Of a stretch of DNA of 64,000 bases, positions 8,301-17,778 are shown in pieces. The notes below the pieces were generated by a model. That model worked only from the letters and a program-made list of their open reading frames with translations, did no database searches and was not told the origin of the DNA. The stretch is from JALHST01 sp038316335 (GTDB taxonomy: Bacteria > Bacteroidota > Bacteroidia > Flavobacteriales > Flavobacteriaceae): assembly GCA_038316335.1 (NCBI GenBank), contig JBBQAM010000018.1:5781-69780 (forward strand). The letters are read 5' to 3'. Position 1 is the stretch's first letter; the number at the start of each line of letters is the position of its first letter. A program made the translations under genes and the position numbers.

Positions 8301-10715
8301 TTACTTATTCTCGTCTTCCTCTACTTCCTTAATGACCTTTTGAATCTCGACATGTACCCCATCGGAAGTTTTGTTAAAAGCATCGATCTTTGCCTTGACC
8401 TCTTGCTCTGTTCCTTCAAATAGTTGCTCGGAGGTGGTCGTTTCACCATTTTCGGTTCGCGTTGTGGTTACAATCGCTTTGACCATGCCATCTGTATCCT
8501 CGTTCATGGTTACCTTAACTTCCTTTTGCATGTTTTGTGCGACCATTTCAGTGGCCGCCTTTTCGATAGTATACGCCCCCATTTCATCAGATGATAAGGC
8601 AATACTAGGTGCAATTACCAAGGCTACTACCGACATCAATTTTAAAAGTATGTTCAAGGAAGGTCCAGAGGTGTCCTTAAACGGATCACCTACTGTATCA
8701 CCAACGACCGCGGCCTTATGGGCAGCAGTTCCCTTACGTCCATCGGCTTCGATCATCTTTTTCGCATTATCCCATGCCCCACCTGCGTTCGATTGGAATA
8801 TCGCCATTAATACGCCTGCCGTGGTAACACCTGCCAATAGACCGCCCAACATTTCGGCGCCACCGATAAATCCGACGGCTACCGGAACCGCAATGGCCAT
8901 TAATCCGGGCAATACCATTTCCTTGATGGATGCTTTGGTCGAAATATCTACACATTTTTCATATTCTGCATACCCATCGGCCGCATCAAAAATTGCGCGA
9001 TCTGCCGCAGTTGCCTTTGACATATCGGAATCATATTTACGCATAATCTCCAAAGCCGCTTTTAATTGAGGGATATCAGCAAATTGACGACGTACCTCTT
9101 CGATCATGGCCATGGCAGCACGGCCGACTGCATTCATCGACAAAGCCGAAAACACGAAAGGCAACATTCCACCGACTAAAAGTCCGGCCATTACGTTTGG
9201 TTTGGAAACATCAATAGAAGTAACATGTGCCACTTGCATAAAGGCAGCAAACAATGCCAAAGCCGTTAAAGCCGCGGAGGCAATCGCAAAACCCTTACCG
9301 ATGGCGGCGGTGGTGTTCCCTACGGCATCCAATTTATCGGTTCGATCACGCACTTCATGTGGTAATTCGGCCATTTCAGCGATCCCACCCGCGTTATCAG
9401 AAATCGGTCCGTATGCATCAACCGCCAATTGAATGCCCGTATTGGCCAACATACCAACGGCAGCAATAGCAATACCGTATAATCCTGCAAAATGGTGCGA
9501 TACCAAAATAGCAGCGGCGATCAACAAAATCGGAATCATGGTAGACATCATGCCTACACCAAGACCCGCAATAATATTCGTAGCCGCTCCGGTTTCAGAT
9601 TGACGCACGATCGAACGAACTGGTTTTGTTCCTGTTCCCGTATAATATTCTGTAATCTTACCGACACCCAAACCGGCTACCAGACCTGCAATAGTGGCCC
9701 AAAAAATGCCCATGTACCCATGAGGTAATCCTTCGACCGATTCAGGTATCATGGCTTTTATTATAAAATAAGACGCAATCACCATAAGTAGGGCTGAACC
9801 AAACTCCCCGATGTTAAGGGCAGTCTGTGGATTTCCCCCGTCTTTGACGCGTACGAAAAAAGTTCCTATTATCGACATGACAATACCTACTGCAGCCAAT
9901 ACCAAAGGAAGGTATACGGCTCCCAAGCCGTCAAAATCAGGGGTTATAATAAAGGCCCCCAATACCATGGTTCCTATGATAGAGCCTACATAAGACTCGA
10001 ACAAATCGGCGCCCATACCTGCTACATCCCCAACATTATCACCCACGTTATCGGCAATCGTCGCAGGGTTTAAAGGATGGTCCTCCGGAATACCCGCTTC
10101 GACCTTTCCGACCAAGTCGGCACCAACATCGGCCGCCTTGGTATAGATACCTCCGCCCACACGCGCAAATAACGCGATAGACGACGCTCCCATTGAAAAT
10201 CCTGTGAGGACGTTCAAGACCATGGCCAAATTTTCGGCACCCGGCCACATTTCCTGATAGATCCAAAATAAACTACTCAGTCCTAAAACCCCAAGACCAA
10301 CCACACCAAGACCCATAACAGAACCCCCTGCAAATGCAACTTCAAGGGCTTTGCCCAAAGAAGTCCTAGCCGCCTGGGTGGTCCGCACATTGGCTTTGGT
10401 AGCTACACGCATCCCAATAAAACCCGCTAACCCGGAGCAGAGCGCCCCAACAATAAAAGAAACTGCCACCATACCATTGGATCCCACCTCATTGTTTCCT
10501 TTAAAAAAGAGCAGGATTGCTACCGCCACCACGAATATGGAGAGTATTTTATATTCTGCCTTTAGGAAGGACATCGCTCCATCAGCAATGCTTTTAGCGA
10601 TTCGAGTCATTCTCTCGTTCCCGGCATCCTGCTTGGAGACCCACATATTCTTGATCAATACAAACAGGAGTCCCAAAAGACCGAAGGCTGGTAAAAACGT
10701 AATGATGTATTCCAT
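8301..10715 (-). CDS. hppA: membrane-bound ion-pumping pyrophosphatase
   Basis: 804 residues with about 16 hydrophobic segments. The pyrophosphate-binding motifs DVGADLVGKVE and NVGDNVGDVAGMGADLFESY are intact. In GNTTAAIGKG the residue that separates the two subfamilies is alanine, which in this family marks the potassium-dependent type; many such enzymes in Bacteroidota pump sodium. It hydrolyses pyrophosphate and exports Na+ and/or H+ across the inner membrane. The C-terminus carries a hydrophilic extension of about 90 residues (from SSDEMGAY) rich in Glu, Thr and Lys, not part of the core. The soluble pyrophosphatase is the next gene upstream. Confidence 0.95.
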   Translation of the reverse strand: MEYIITFLPAFGLLGLLFVLIKNMWVSKQDAGNERMTRIAKSIADGAMSFLKAEYKILSIFVVAVAILLFFKGNNEVGSNGMVAVSFIVGALCSGLAGFIGMRVATKANVRTTQAARTSLGKALEVAFAGGSVMGLGVVGLGVLGLSSLFWIYQEMWPGAENLAMVLNVLTGFSMGASSIALFARVGGGIYTKAADVGADLVGKVEAGIPEDHPLNPATIADNVGDNVGDVAGMGADLFESYVGSIIGTMVLGAFIITPDFDGLGAVYLPLVLAAVGIVMSIIGTFFVRVKDGGNPQTALNIGEFGSALLMVIASYFIIKAMIPESVEGLPHGYMGIFWATIAGLVAGLGVGKITEYYTGTGTKPVRSIVRQSETGAATNIIAGLGVGMMSTMIPILLIAAAILVSHHFAGLYGIAIAAVGMLANTGIQLAVDAYGPISDNAGGIAEMAELPHEVRDRTDKLDAVGNTTAAIGKGFAIASAALTALALFAAFMQVAHVTSIDVSKPNVMAGLLVGGMLPFVFSALSMNAVGRAAMAMIEEVRRQFADIPQLKAALEIMRKYDSDMSKATAADRAIFDAADGYAEYEKCVDISTKASIKEMVLPGLMAIAVPVAVGFIGGAEMLGGLLAGVTTAGVLMAIFQSNAGGAWDNAKKMIEADGRKGTAAHKAAVVGDTVGDPFKDTSGPSLNILLKLMSVVALVIAPSIALSSDEMGAYTIEKAATEMVAQNMQKEVKVTMNEDTDGMVKAIVTTTRTENGETTTSEQLFEGTEQEVKAKIDAFNKTSDGVHVEIQKVIKEVEEDENK

Positions 10716-10748
10716 TGTGATTAGTTGTTTATTAATTTAAAATGGCTG

Positions 10749-10756
10749 CAAAAATA
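10749..10756 (-). promoter_or_regulatory. promoter -7 element TATTTTTG for hppA
   Basis: TAnnTTTG match on the minus strand, 34 bp before the hppA ATG, in an A/T-rich tract. It suggests hppA is transcribed separately from ppa. Confidence 0.5.
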
Positions 10757-10834
10757 GTAAAACCTTTCAGAATAAAAAAGCACTAACTTTTAAGGGGCAT
10801 TGCCTTTAAAAGTACACGCCAAATTTTACATAGT

Positions 10835-11362
10835 TTACTTGATCGTTACTTCCGAAGTGGGCACGTCGCTATCCTTGAACCGCTTTTTACATTGGGCCAC
10901 AATTGACTTTGCTTCCTGAACGTCGCCCCATCCTTCTACATCGACGATTTTCTTTTCCAAGTCTTTGTAAACCCTGAAAAAATGTTCTATTTCCTTCAGC
11001 AAATGGGGATTTAAATCCTCTAAATCAGTGGTAGAATTAGCAATAGGGTCAGCTACCGGGACACAAATAATCTTTTCATCAGGGCCTTTTTCATCGGCCA
11101 TATGAAAAACACCGATCGGCTTCACCTCGATCACACAGCCGGGAAAGGTAGGTTCGGTCACCAAGACAAGGACGTCTAATGGATCGCCATCCAAAGCCAG
11201 GGTTTCCGGCACAAAACCATAATCGGCCGGATACATCATCGATGAAAATATCATGCGATCATAGCGGATCCTCTTTAAGGTAAAATCATATTCATACTTA
11301 TTGCGACTGCCTTTCGGTATTTCGATCAATACATCAAAAGAGGTTATTTTTTCTGTTTCCAT
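10835..11362 (-). CDS. ppa: inorganic pyrophosphatase (soluble, family I)
   Basis: 175 residues, normal for the bacterial enzyme. The signature DGDPLDVLVL holds the metal-binding aspartates, and MMYPADYGFVPETL is typical of the N-terminal half. It hydrolyses cytoplasmic pyrophosphate to drive biosynthesis. It lies 119 bp upstream of the membrane pyrophosphatase gene, so the two pyrophosphate sinks are side by side. ATG start. Confidence 0.95.
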   Translation of the reverse strand: METEKITSFDVLIEIPKGSRNKYEYDFTLKRIRYDRMIFSSMMYPADYGFVPETLALDGDPLDVLVLVTEPTFPGCVIEVKPIGVFHMADEKGPDEKIICVPVADPIANSTTDLEDLNPHLLKEIEHFFRVYKDLEKKIVDVEGWGDVQEAKSIVAQCKKRFKDSDVPTSEVTIK

Positions 11363-11425
11363 AGGTTCCTGTATTTACTTAAATCGCACCCATAAACAGG
11401 TTTGAAGGCATGCCTTACAAGGTGG

Positions 11426-13921
11426 CTAAAAAACAAACCCGAAGGTTCCCGTTATACTAAATGGGCGAGCATTTGGACTATCGAGATAGTTGCCCCTAAA
11501 GTTAAAATCGATTCTAAAAATTTTAAATATATTCCCTATCCCGAATGAATATTCGTAATAAATTGTTTTATTGGGGGCGATTAGAGGGATGTTCGTCGGA
11601 CTGCTCAAGGCGATATTGGCATTCGATAATTCCCCCCAGGCACCGCGTATCCCAACGATCTCCCTTAAATTAAGTTTCCGCAAAAGAGGGATTCTGGAAA
11701 AAAACCTGCCATTAAAATTATGTTCCAAGAAAACAGCAGCATAGGTATCGGTCACGAATTCATAGAAGTCAAGATTGGGAAACGTGCCATAATTCGTAAA
11801 AAAAGTCTGGTTTCCGGGAATGACGTTTAATAGGCCCAATGGCACCTCCCCAAAGGTCTTACCGACTTCAATAGTGCTGTACAATCTTCCAAATCCTCCG
11901 ACCTGCCATGGCTGACTGTACGAAAATTGTATTTTATCATACTTGAAATCACTATCCCAAATACCATCAATCCCTTTGGTGTAATTCAATAATAAGGTAC
12001 TATAGTTATCATTGATGCTCCTTCGTTCCACGCCAAAGCCAATGGTCTTTTTACCTGGTGTATAAATAATAAGGGTGTTAAAATCGAATTGGCGAATTTC
12101 AGATGACACGCCCGTTGCCGAGGTAGGATCTAAATAATCTAAACTGAAATCCTGGGGCAGGGCAGAGCTTAAAGTCCTGAATGTGCCACCCATGCCCACC
12201 CTTAGGTTCGTCACTGGTTCAATTTCGAGACTCAGGGCACTCAGATTAATTTTGGTGAGCCTATTATTGGCCCCCACCGTCAGCAGGGAGGAGGAGGCAA
12301 TACTTCTACCAAGTACATCGTTGGTGGCGGTTAGGCTCACGCCTAGTTGTTCAATATCGCGGCGGTTGCCCCCAGAAACCATGAGCCGGTTTTTCTTGTC
12401 TAAAAGAAATTTGCCCGAAATGCCGTGTTTGAATTTATGATCCGTAAAACCATAGGCCATATATCCTTCAAGCCGCCAAAGGTCGTTTTCCCCAAAATAG
12501 GTACGTGCACCAGCACGTAATCGAGGGCCTTCCGCAGCATTATATCCGAAAACATCGTACACCGAACCGATATCCATATTCCATTTGTCGATTTCGACAT
12601 ACCCCGATCCTAAAATACTTACCAAATTATAATAGGTCTTGAATTTGGGTACGGTCTTTAAGGTATCCAATAAGGTATAAATACCCTTTTCATCCTTATT
12701 CAAATTCTCAAGACGGTTCTTTGCCCAAAAATCATCATCCTTTGTTACGGCGGCAGGGTCATATGGGTTTTCCTCAGGCCTATACAAGTCCCTCGGTAGC
12801 TCTTTATCGAATTCATAATTATCATACACGGTCGTTCGCTTACCATAAACGCCCCTTGATTCCTCTTTTTTCTTAAAGCTGAAATCGCTCAGCATATAAT
12901 CACGTTTCAATAAAAAAACAGAATCATTGATAACCTCGAATTCCTGTTCGATATAAATCTCCTTAACCCAGTTGATATTGGCGCTTCTGGTGACTTCCAT
13001 ATTAATATTCTTGATGGCAAACGTGGTGTCGTTCACCCAAAAATCACCCTTGAAGGTCAGTTCATTTTTGCGGCGGGGATAGTAGACTATGTTATAACAC
13101 CATTTGTTATCTATAAAGGCACTGTCACGAAGGGCATAATTGTAGGTATCGATGCCCGCACGGGACAACGGACTCGTAAAACTTTTATCAAAGAACTTTA
13201 AATAATTGTTGTAGATGTCATAGTCTTGATACAAATCGGCGACAAAGGCGATGATAGCCTGGTTATTGTCGAAACCTGAATTCTTGTTTCCTAAAATCTT
13301 CTCCTTCTCCTCCTTAATCAAATTATCACCGTATACTTTAGAGAACGTTTCATTTAGAAAAATGGGCAAGTAGGTCTTTCCCGTGATGCGTGAGGTATCC
13401 AAGTCCTTAAAAACAAACTCAAGGCCCTTGAATATTTTTTTCTTCATCAGGACACTATCGATGGTATTCAGGTCAAATTCAATTTTTTCATATTTGTCGT
13501 AGGCATATTGTTTGTATTTACGGATTCCGTTATCCCGCTTTTTTGCCCAGATCTTCTTTAAGATCTCTACTGCCGGATTATTCTTCTTTGCTTGTTTACC
13601 GGCGATAAGGACCACCTCATTCAATTCTTCCGATGATTCCTTCAGGGTAATGGCCATATTAAAGGTAACCTTTGAAGTCAAAGGGATATCGAGGGTCGCG
13701 AATCCGATAAAAGAAATTTCAAGCTGGGTATACGTAGTTGGGGATTCCATGTAAAACCGTCCATCCTCATTTGTAATCGTTCCTTCCGTCGAATTCTTAA
13801 AAAGAATGTTCGCAAAGGCGATCGGCTGTCCGGATTCATCGATAACCATGCCACCTACCTTGGTCTGGGCCATTGCGATGACTGCATACAATAGCGTTGT
13901 AAAGAATAGGATTTTTTTCAT
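11426..13921 (-). CDS. DUF5686 / carboxypeptidase-like regulatory domain outer-membrane protein
   Basis: 831 residues from the chosen ATG at 13921. Signal peptide MKKILFFTTLLYAVIAMAQ, then a carboxypeptidase-like beta-sandwich (about 20-105: GGMVIDESGQPIAFANI, TNEDGRF), then a long beta-rich region ending in an aromatic-rich C-terminus like an outer-membrane barrel (final residue F). A longer frame reaches 13984, but its first 21 codons run through the hairpin at 13974-14000, so the signal-peptide start is preferred. The family is widespread in Bacteroidota and its role is unknown. Not part of an obvious operon. Confidence 0.85.
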   Translation of the reverse strand: MKKILFFTTLLYAVIAMAQTKVGGMVIDESGQPIAFANILFKNSTEGTITNEDGRFYMESPTTYTQLEISFIGFATLDIPLTSKVTFNMAITLKESSEELNEVVLIAGKQAKKNNPAVEILKKIWAKKRDNGIRKYKQYAYDKYEKIEFDLNTIDSVLMKKKIFKGLEFVFKDLDTSRITGKTYLPIFLNETFSKVYGDNLIKEEKEKILGNKNSGFDNNQAIIAFVADLYQDYDIYNNYLKFFDKSFTSPLSRAGIDTYNYALRDSAFIDNKWCYNIVYYPRRKNELTFKGDFWVNDTTFAIKNINMEVTRSANINWVKEIYIEQEFEVINDSVFLLKRDYMLSDFSFKKKEESRGVYGKRTTVYDNYEFDKELPRDLYRPEENPYDPAAVTKDDDFWAKNRLENLNKDEKGIYTLLDTLKTVPKFKTYYNLVSILGSGYVEIDKWNMDIGSVYDVFGYNAAEGPRLRAGARTYFGENDLWRLEGYMAYGFTDHKFKHGISGKFLLDKKNRLMVSGGNRRDIEQLGVSLTATNDVLGRSIASSSLLTVGANNRLTKINLSALSLEIEPVTNLRVGMGGTFRTLSSALPQDFSLDYLDPTSATGVSSEIRQFDFNTLIIYTPGKKTIGFGVERRSINDNYSTLLLNYTKGIDGIWDSDFKYDKIQFSYSQPWQVGGFGRLYSTIEVGKTFGEVPLGLLNVIPGNQTFFTNYGTFPNLDFYEFVTDTYAAVFLEHNFNGRFFSRIPLLRKLNLREIVGIRGAWGELSNANIALSSPTNIPLIAPNKTIYYEYSFGIGNIFKIFRIDFNFRGNYLDSPNARPFSITGTFGFVF

Positions 13922-13973
13922 TCGAATTGTGTCGTCCTGAAACGCTTTAATCAAAAAACATACCCATAAAAAA

Positions 13974-14000
13974 GCCCCGCGCATCTTCTGTCAGCGGAGC
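13974..14000 (-). terminator. terminator after pdhB
   Basis: On the minus strand a 7-bp stem GCTCCGC/GCGGGGC (one G-U pair), followed by TTTTTT. It separates pdhB from the DUF5686 gene and overlaps a promoter-like element by one base. Confidence 0.7.
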
Positions 14001-14007
14001 AAATGTA
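14000..14007 (-). promoter_or_regulatory. possible -7 element TACATTTG for the DUF5686 gene
   Basis: TAnnTTTG match directly upstream of the terminator hairpin. If used, the hairpin would lie in the 5' leader of the DUF5686 transcript. Confidence 0.4.
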
Positions 14008-14028
14008 GCTTTAATGCCTTGGTTGGCT

Positions 14029-15006
14029 TTATTTATATAGTACTTTTTTCACGGCCTTGATAACGTCCTCATAATTTGGCAACCATTCGGCCAACAAGAC
14101 AGGGGAATAGGGCGCAGGAGTATCGGCGGTATTGATTTTTTGAATCGGCGCGTCTAAATAATCAAAGGCATGTGCCTGTACATGATACGTAATTTCAGTA
14201 GCTACATTTCCAAAAGGCCAAGCTTCCTCAAGGATGACCAAGCGATTTGTTTTTTTGACTGATTTTAAGACGGCTGCATAATCCAACGGCTTTACCGTTC
14301 TCAAATCAATGATTTCACAGCTTATATTTTCTTTGGCCAATTCATCGGCGGCCTTATCGGCCTCCTTGATTATCTTTCCGAAGGAAACAATGGTTACGTC
14401 GCTTCCTTCCCTGCGTATGTCTGCCACTCCGATCGGAATCGTATACTCTCCTTCAGGAACTTCCCCCTTATCCCCGTACATCTGCTCTGATTCCATGAAT
14501 ATTACAGGATCGTCATCGCGAATGGCCGATTTTAATAACCCTTTTGCATCCTTTGGATTTGATGGCACAATTACTTTAAGTCCCGGGCAATTTGCATACC
14601 AACTCTCAAAAGCTTGGGAATGGGTAGCAGCCAACTGACCTGCGGAAGCTGTCGGACCACGAAAAACGATCGGGCAAGGAAACTGACCCCCCGACATTTG
14701 CCGAATCTTGGCCGCATTATTGATAATTTGATCTATCCCTACCAAAGCGAAATTGAAGGTCATAAACTCAATTATAGGTCGGTTGCCCGTCATGGTAGAA
14801 CCGACACCGATTCCGGCAAAACCCAATTCCGAGATAGGGGTATCAATAACGCGTTTGGCCCCAAATTCATCCAACATTCCTTTTGAGGCTTTGTAGGCCC
14901 CATTATATTCGGCAACTTCCTCACCCATCAGATAGATAGATTCGTCCCGCCTCATTTCTTCGGACATAGCTTCCGCAATGGCTTCCCTGAACTGTATTGT
15001 CTTCAT
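14029..15006 (-). CDS. pdhB: pyruvate dehydrogenase E1 component, beta subunit
   Basis: 325 residues, transketolase-like pyrimidine-binding fold. EEVAEYNGAYKASKGM, SELGFAGIGVG and FMESEQMYG are typical of E1-beta. With E1-alpha (33.2-34.2 kb) it forms the thiamine-diphosphate E1 that decarboxylates pyruvate and acetylates the E2 lipoyl groups. The gene is alone here, about 17 kb from pdhA-pdhC, and divergent from etfBA. It could in principle serve a branched-chain complex, but no matching alpha or E2 gene for that is present. Confidence 0.92.
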   Translation of the reverse strand: MKTIQFREAIAEAMSEEMRRDESIYLMGEEVAEYNGAYKASKGMLDEFGAKRVIDTPISELGFAGIGVGSTMTGNRPIIEFMTFNFALVGIDQIINNAAKIRQMSGGQFPCPIVFRGPTASAGQLAATHSQAFESWYANCPGLKVIVPSNPKDAKGLLKSAIRDDDPVIFMESEQMYGDKGEVPEGEYTIPIGVADIRREGSDVTIVSFGKIIKEADKAADELAKENISCEIIDLRTVKPLDYAAVLKSVKKTNRLVILEEAWPFGNVATEITYHVQAHAFDYLDAPIQKINTADTPAPYSPVLLAEWLPNYEDVIKAVKKVLYK

Positions 15007-15052
15007 TTAATTACGTTTATTTCTATTCTAAAGGCATTTCTTGCAATGCAAG

Positions 15053-15060
15053 CAAAAATA
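15053..15060 (-). promoter_or_regulatory. promoter -7 element TATTTTTG for pdhB
   Basis: TAnnTTTG match on the minus strand 46 bp before the pdhB ATG; a TTG lies 13 bp further upstream, closer than usual. Confidence 0.5.
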
Positions 15061-15149
15061 GGAAATTATATAGCAACTAAAAGTTTGCCTGTACTAAAAT
15101 TCGTTAGAAAATTTGCTATGCATGCATAGCATTTCTGAAAAAGATTAGC

Positions 15150-15157
15150 TATCTTCG
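15150..15157 (+). promoter_or_regulatory. promoter -7 element TATCTTCG for etfB
   Basis: One mismatch from TAnnTTTG, 26 bp before the etfB ATG, in the divergent region shared with pdhB. Confidence 0.5.
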
Positions 15158-15183
15158 TATCAATTAAAAATAACGGCTTTAAG

Positions 15184-15924
15184 ATGAAAATACTCGTATG
15201 CATAAGTAATGTTCCGGACACTACGTCAAAAATAAACTTCACTGATGGCGATACAAAATTTGATACGAACGGCGTACAATTTGTAATCAATCCCAACGAT
15301 GAATTCGGTTTGACCCGAGCGATGTGGTTCAAGGAAAAACAAGGAGCAACCGTAGATGTTGCGACGGTTGGAGGGGCCTCGGTTGAACCCACTATGCGCA
15401 AAGCGCTCGCCATTGGTGCCGATGAAGCGATTCGCGTAAATACTGAACCTACCGACGGTTTCTTTGTAGCAACACAACTTGCCGAAGTCGTAAAAAATGG
15501 CGGATATGACCTTGTAATCGCGGGCCGCGAATCTATAGATTATAATGGTGGTATGGTACCAGGCATTTTAGCCACCCTTCTTGATATGAATTTTGTGAAT
15601 ACGTGTATCAAAATTGAAGTAGATGGCAATACAGCCAACGTGGTTCGTGAGATTGATGGGGGCAAGGAAAAATTATCTACCTCCCTTCCTTTGGTAATCG
15701 CAGGCCAAAAAGGCCTTGTCGAGGAGAGCGAACTACGCATTCCCAACATGCGCGGAATCATGATGGCGCGTCAAAAAAAATTGAACGTAATCGAACCTGT
15801 ACAGGCGATGAACGCCACTGCCGATGTGAAATTCGATAAACCCGCTCCCAAGAGTGGCGTAAAATTGGTAGAAAACGTAGATGATTTGATCAATCTGTTG
15901 CATAATGAAGCAAAGGTCATCTAG
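15184..15924 (+). CDS. etfB: electron transfer flavoprotein, beta subunit
   Basis: 246 residues. MKILVCISNVPDTT is the usual N-terminus, and AGRESIDYNGGMVPGILA and RMRGIMMARQK-like MRGIMMARQKKLNV are family signatures. With EtfA it accepts electrons from acyl-CoA dehydrogenases (one is encoded at 56.2 kb) and passes them towards quinone. etfA follows 146 bp downstream on the same strand and the pair ends at the terminator at 17066. Confidence 0.95.
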   Translation: MKILVCISNVPDTTSKINFTDGDTKFDTNGVQFVINPNDEFGLTRAMWFKEKQGATVDVATVGGASVEPTMRKALAIGADEAIRVNTEPTDGFFVATQLAEVVKNGGYDLVIAGRESIDYNGGMVPGILATLLDMNFVNTCIKIEVDGNTANVVREIDGGKEKLSTSLPLVIAGQKGLVEESELRIPNMRGIMMARQKKLNVIEPVQAMNATADVKFDKPAPKSGVKLVENVDDLINLLHNEAKVI

Positions 15925-16070
15925 CGAAATCAATATACAATATGCAAATTCCAATTTAAAAAAGAACCCTTTGATCTTAACTTAACGACTAGTAGCAACA
16001 TCAGTTCATGATTTTTGGTAACTGGTAATGAGCAAATCAGGTTCAGTAATTAACAATAAAAACAAAAAAG

Positions 16071-17039
16071 ATGTCAGTCTTAGTATATACAGAATCGGAG
16101 AACGGAAAATTCAAAAAGAATGCCTATGAAGTAGCTTCCTATGCGAGCGAGGTAGCTAAGCAAATGGGCACTACTGCGACTTCCATTTCGGTAAATGCCG
16201 CCGAAGGTGCCCTATTAGGAACCTATGGTATTTCAAAAGTACTTAACGTCTCAGACGAAAGGCTTACCATTTTTAATGCCAAGGCCTACGCAGATGTTAT
16301 CATCGAAGCGGCGGGAAAAGAAGGTGCCATAGTAGTAATAGTAAGTTCAAGTACTGATACAAAATATTTGGCACCTAGAATAGCAGCGAAATTACAGGCA
16401 GGCTATGTTCCCAATGTAGTCGCTGCGCCCGAAGGAACTAGTCCGTTTTCGGTGAAAAGAACAGCCTTTAGCAATAAGGGTTTTGTGCATACCGAAATCA
16501 AGACCGAGAAAAAGATCATCGGCGTTTCCAGTAATTCCTTTGGCCTTCATGAAAATAAGGTGAATGCCGTAGTCGAAAATTTCAGCCCATCCTTGAACGA
16601 TGCTGATTTTGCAATAAAATCCGTTGAGATAGACAAAGTTGCGGGTAAAGTCACCATAGCCGATGCCGAAATCGTAGTTTCCGGAGGCCGAGGTCTTAAG
16701 GGACCTGAGAATTGGGGTATGATCGAAGAATTGGCAAAAGTGCTCGGGGCAGCCACCGCTTGTTCGAAGCCCGTCTCAGACATGGGATGGCGACCCCATG
16801 GCGAACATGTCGGACAAACCGGAAAGCCGGTCGCCAGTAATTTGTATATCGCTATTGGAATCTCAGGGGCCATACAGCATTTGGCCGGGGTTAGCGCCTC
16901 AAAAGTAAAAGTGGTAATAAATAATGATCCTGAAGCTCCTTTTTTTAAGGCGGCAGATTACGGAATGGTCGGGGATGCCTTCGAAATTGTACCGAAATTG
17001 ACCGAAAAATTAAAGGAATTTAAAGCACAAAACGCTTAA
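16071..17039 (+). CDS. etfA: electron transfer flavoprotein, alpha subunit
   Basis: 322 residues. The C-terminal FAD-binding motifs are clear: VVSGGRGLKGPENW, PVSDMGWRPHGEHVGQTGK, and YIAIGISGAIQHLAG. It binds the FAD of the ETF heterodimer. Partner gene etfB is immediately upstream; the 146-bp gap holds no recognised gene or terminator. ATG start at 16071. Confidence 0.95.
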   Translation: MSVLVYTESENGKFKKNAYEVASYASEVAKQMGTTATSISVNAAEGALLGTYGISKVLNVSDERLTIFNAKAYADVIIEAAGKEGAIVVIVSSSTDTKYLAPRIAAKLQAGYVPNVVAAPEGTSPFSVKRTAFSNKGFVHTEIKTEKKIIGVSSNSFGLHENKVNAVVENFSPSLNDADFAIKSVEIDKVAGKVTIADAEIVVSGGRGLKGPENWGMIEELAKVLGAATACSKPVSDMGWRPHGEHVGQTGKPVASNLYIAIGISGAIQHLAGVSASKVKVVINNDPEAPFFKAADYGMVGDAFEIVPKLTEKLKEFKAQNA

Positions 17040-17065
17040 TTTTTGTTAATTTGCACCCCTTATGG

Positions 17066-17105
17066 GGCTGCTTAAATGAATGCTTTACCCAATATTTAAG
17101 CAGCC
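17066..17105 (+). terminator. terminator after etfBA
   Basis: 12-bp perfect stem GGCTGCTTAAAT/ATTTAAGCAGCC with a 16-nt loop, followed by TTTTGTATTTTT, 26 bp after the etfA stop. Confidence 0.85.
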
Positions 17106-17125
17106 TTTTGTATTTTTAGTATGCT

Positions 17126-17761
17126 ATGAGCTTAGTCCGTTTAAAAATAAAAGGCATTTCCTACAGTCAGACCCAAAATGGGGCCTATGCCCTTATATTG
17201 AACGAAGTTGAAGGAGACCGCAAGCTACCAATAGTAATCGGGGCTTTTGAAGCCCAGTCGATTGCGATTGCGCTCGAAAAGGAAATTAAGCCCCCGAGAC
17301 CCTTGACCCACGATCTTTTTAAAAATTTTGCCGACCGCTTTGATATTGTCATTAAACAAGTAATTATCCATAAATTAGTTGATGGCGTCTTTTATTCGAG
17401 CATAATCTGCGAACGGGATAAGATAGAGGAAATCATTGATGCAAGAACAAGTGATGCAATAGCATTGGCGCTCCGCTTTAGTGCCCCTATATTTACCTAT
17501 AAGACTATATTGGACAAGGCTGGGATATTTCTTAAATTTTCTTCGAAAGACAAAGAGAAGGATAGTGAGGTGAAGGATGATAGTATTATGGTAGACGAAA
17601 TCTTGCAAGAAGGCGAAACCGTTGAAATAGATTCGGAGGTTACAGGTGCCTATAAGGCACTTTCCTTAGAGGAACTTCACAAAGAATTGGATAAGGCAGT
17701 TACGAATGAGGATTACGAAAAGGCCGCCAAATTAAGGGACGAAATTTCGAAACGAAACTAA
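17126..17761 (+). CDS. bifunctional nuclease domain (DUF151) protein with UVR motif
   Basis: 211 residues. The N-terminal 130 residues are a DUF151 domain (GAYALILNEVEGDRKLPIVIG, then DARTSDAIALALRF), a fold reported to have DNase/RNase activity in plant members. The last 35 residues form a UvrB/UvrC-type motif (ELDKAVTNEDYEKAAKLRDEI), used for protein contacts in nucleotide excision repair proteins. The cellular role in Bacteroidota is not known. The nucleoside transporter begins 17 bp downstream, so they probably share a transcript. Confidence 0.85.
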   Translation: MSLVRLKIKGISYSQTQNGAYALILNEVEGDRKLPIVIGAFEAQSIAIALEKEIKPPRPLTHDLFKNFADRFDIVIKQVIIHKLVDGVFYSSIICERDKIEEIIDARTSDAIALALRFSAPIFTYKTILDKAGIFLKFSSKDKEKDSEVKDDSIMVDEILQEGETVEIDSEVTGAYKALSLEELHKELDKAVTNEDYEKAAKLRDEISKRN

Positions 17762-17778
17762 ACCGACACGTATAGCGC

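Noticed and set aside
13922..13984. Longer N-terminus for the DUF5686 protein
   Set aside because: The extra codons run through a terminator hairpin and precede a clear signal peptide.
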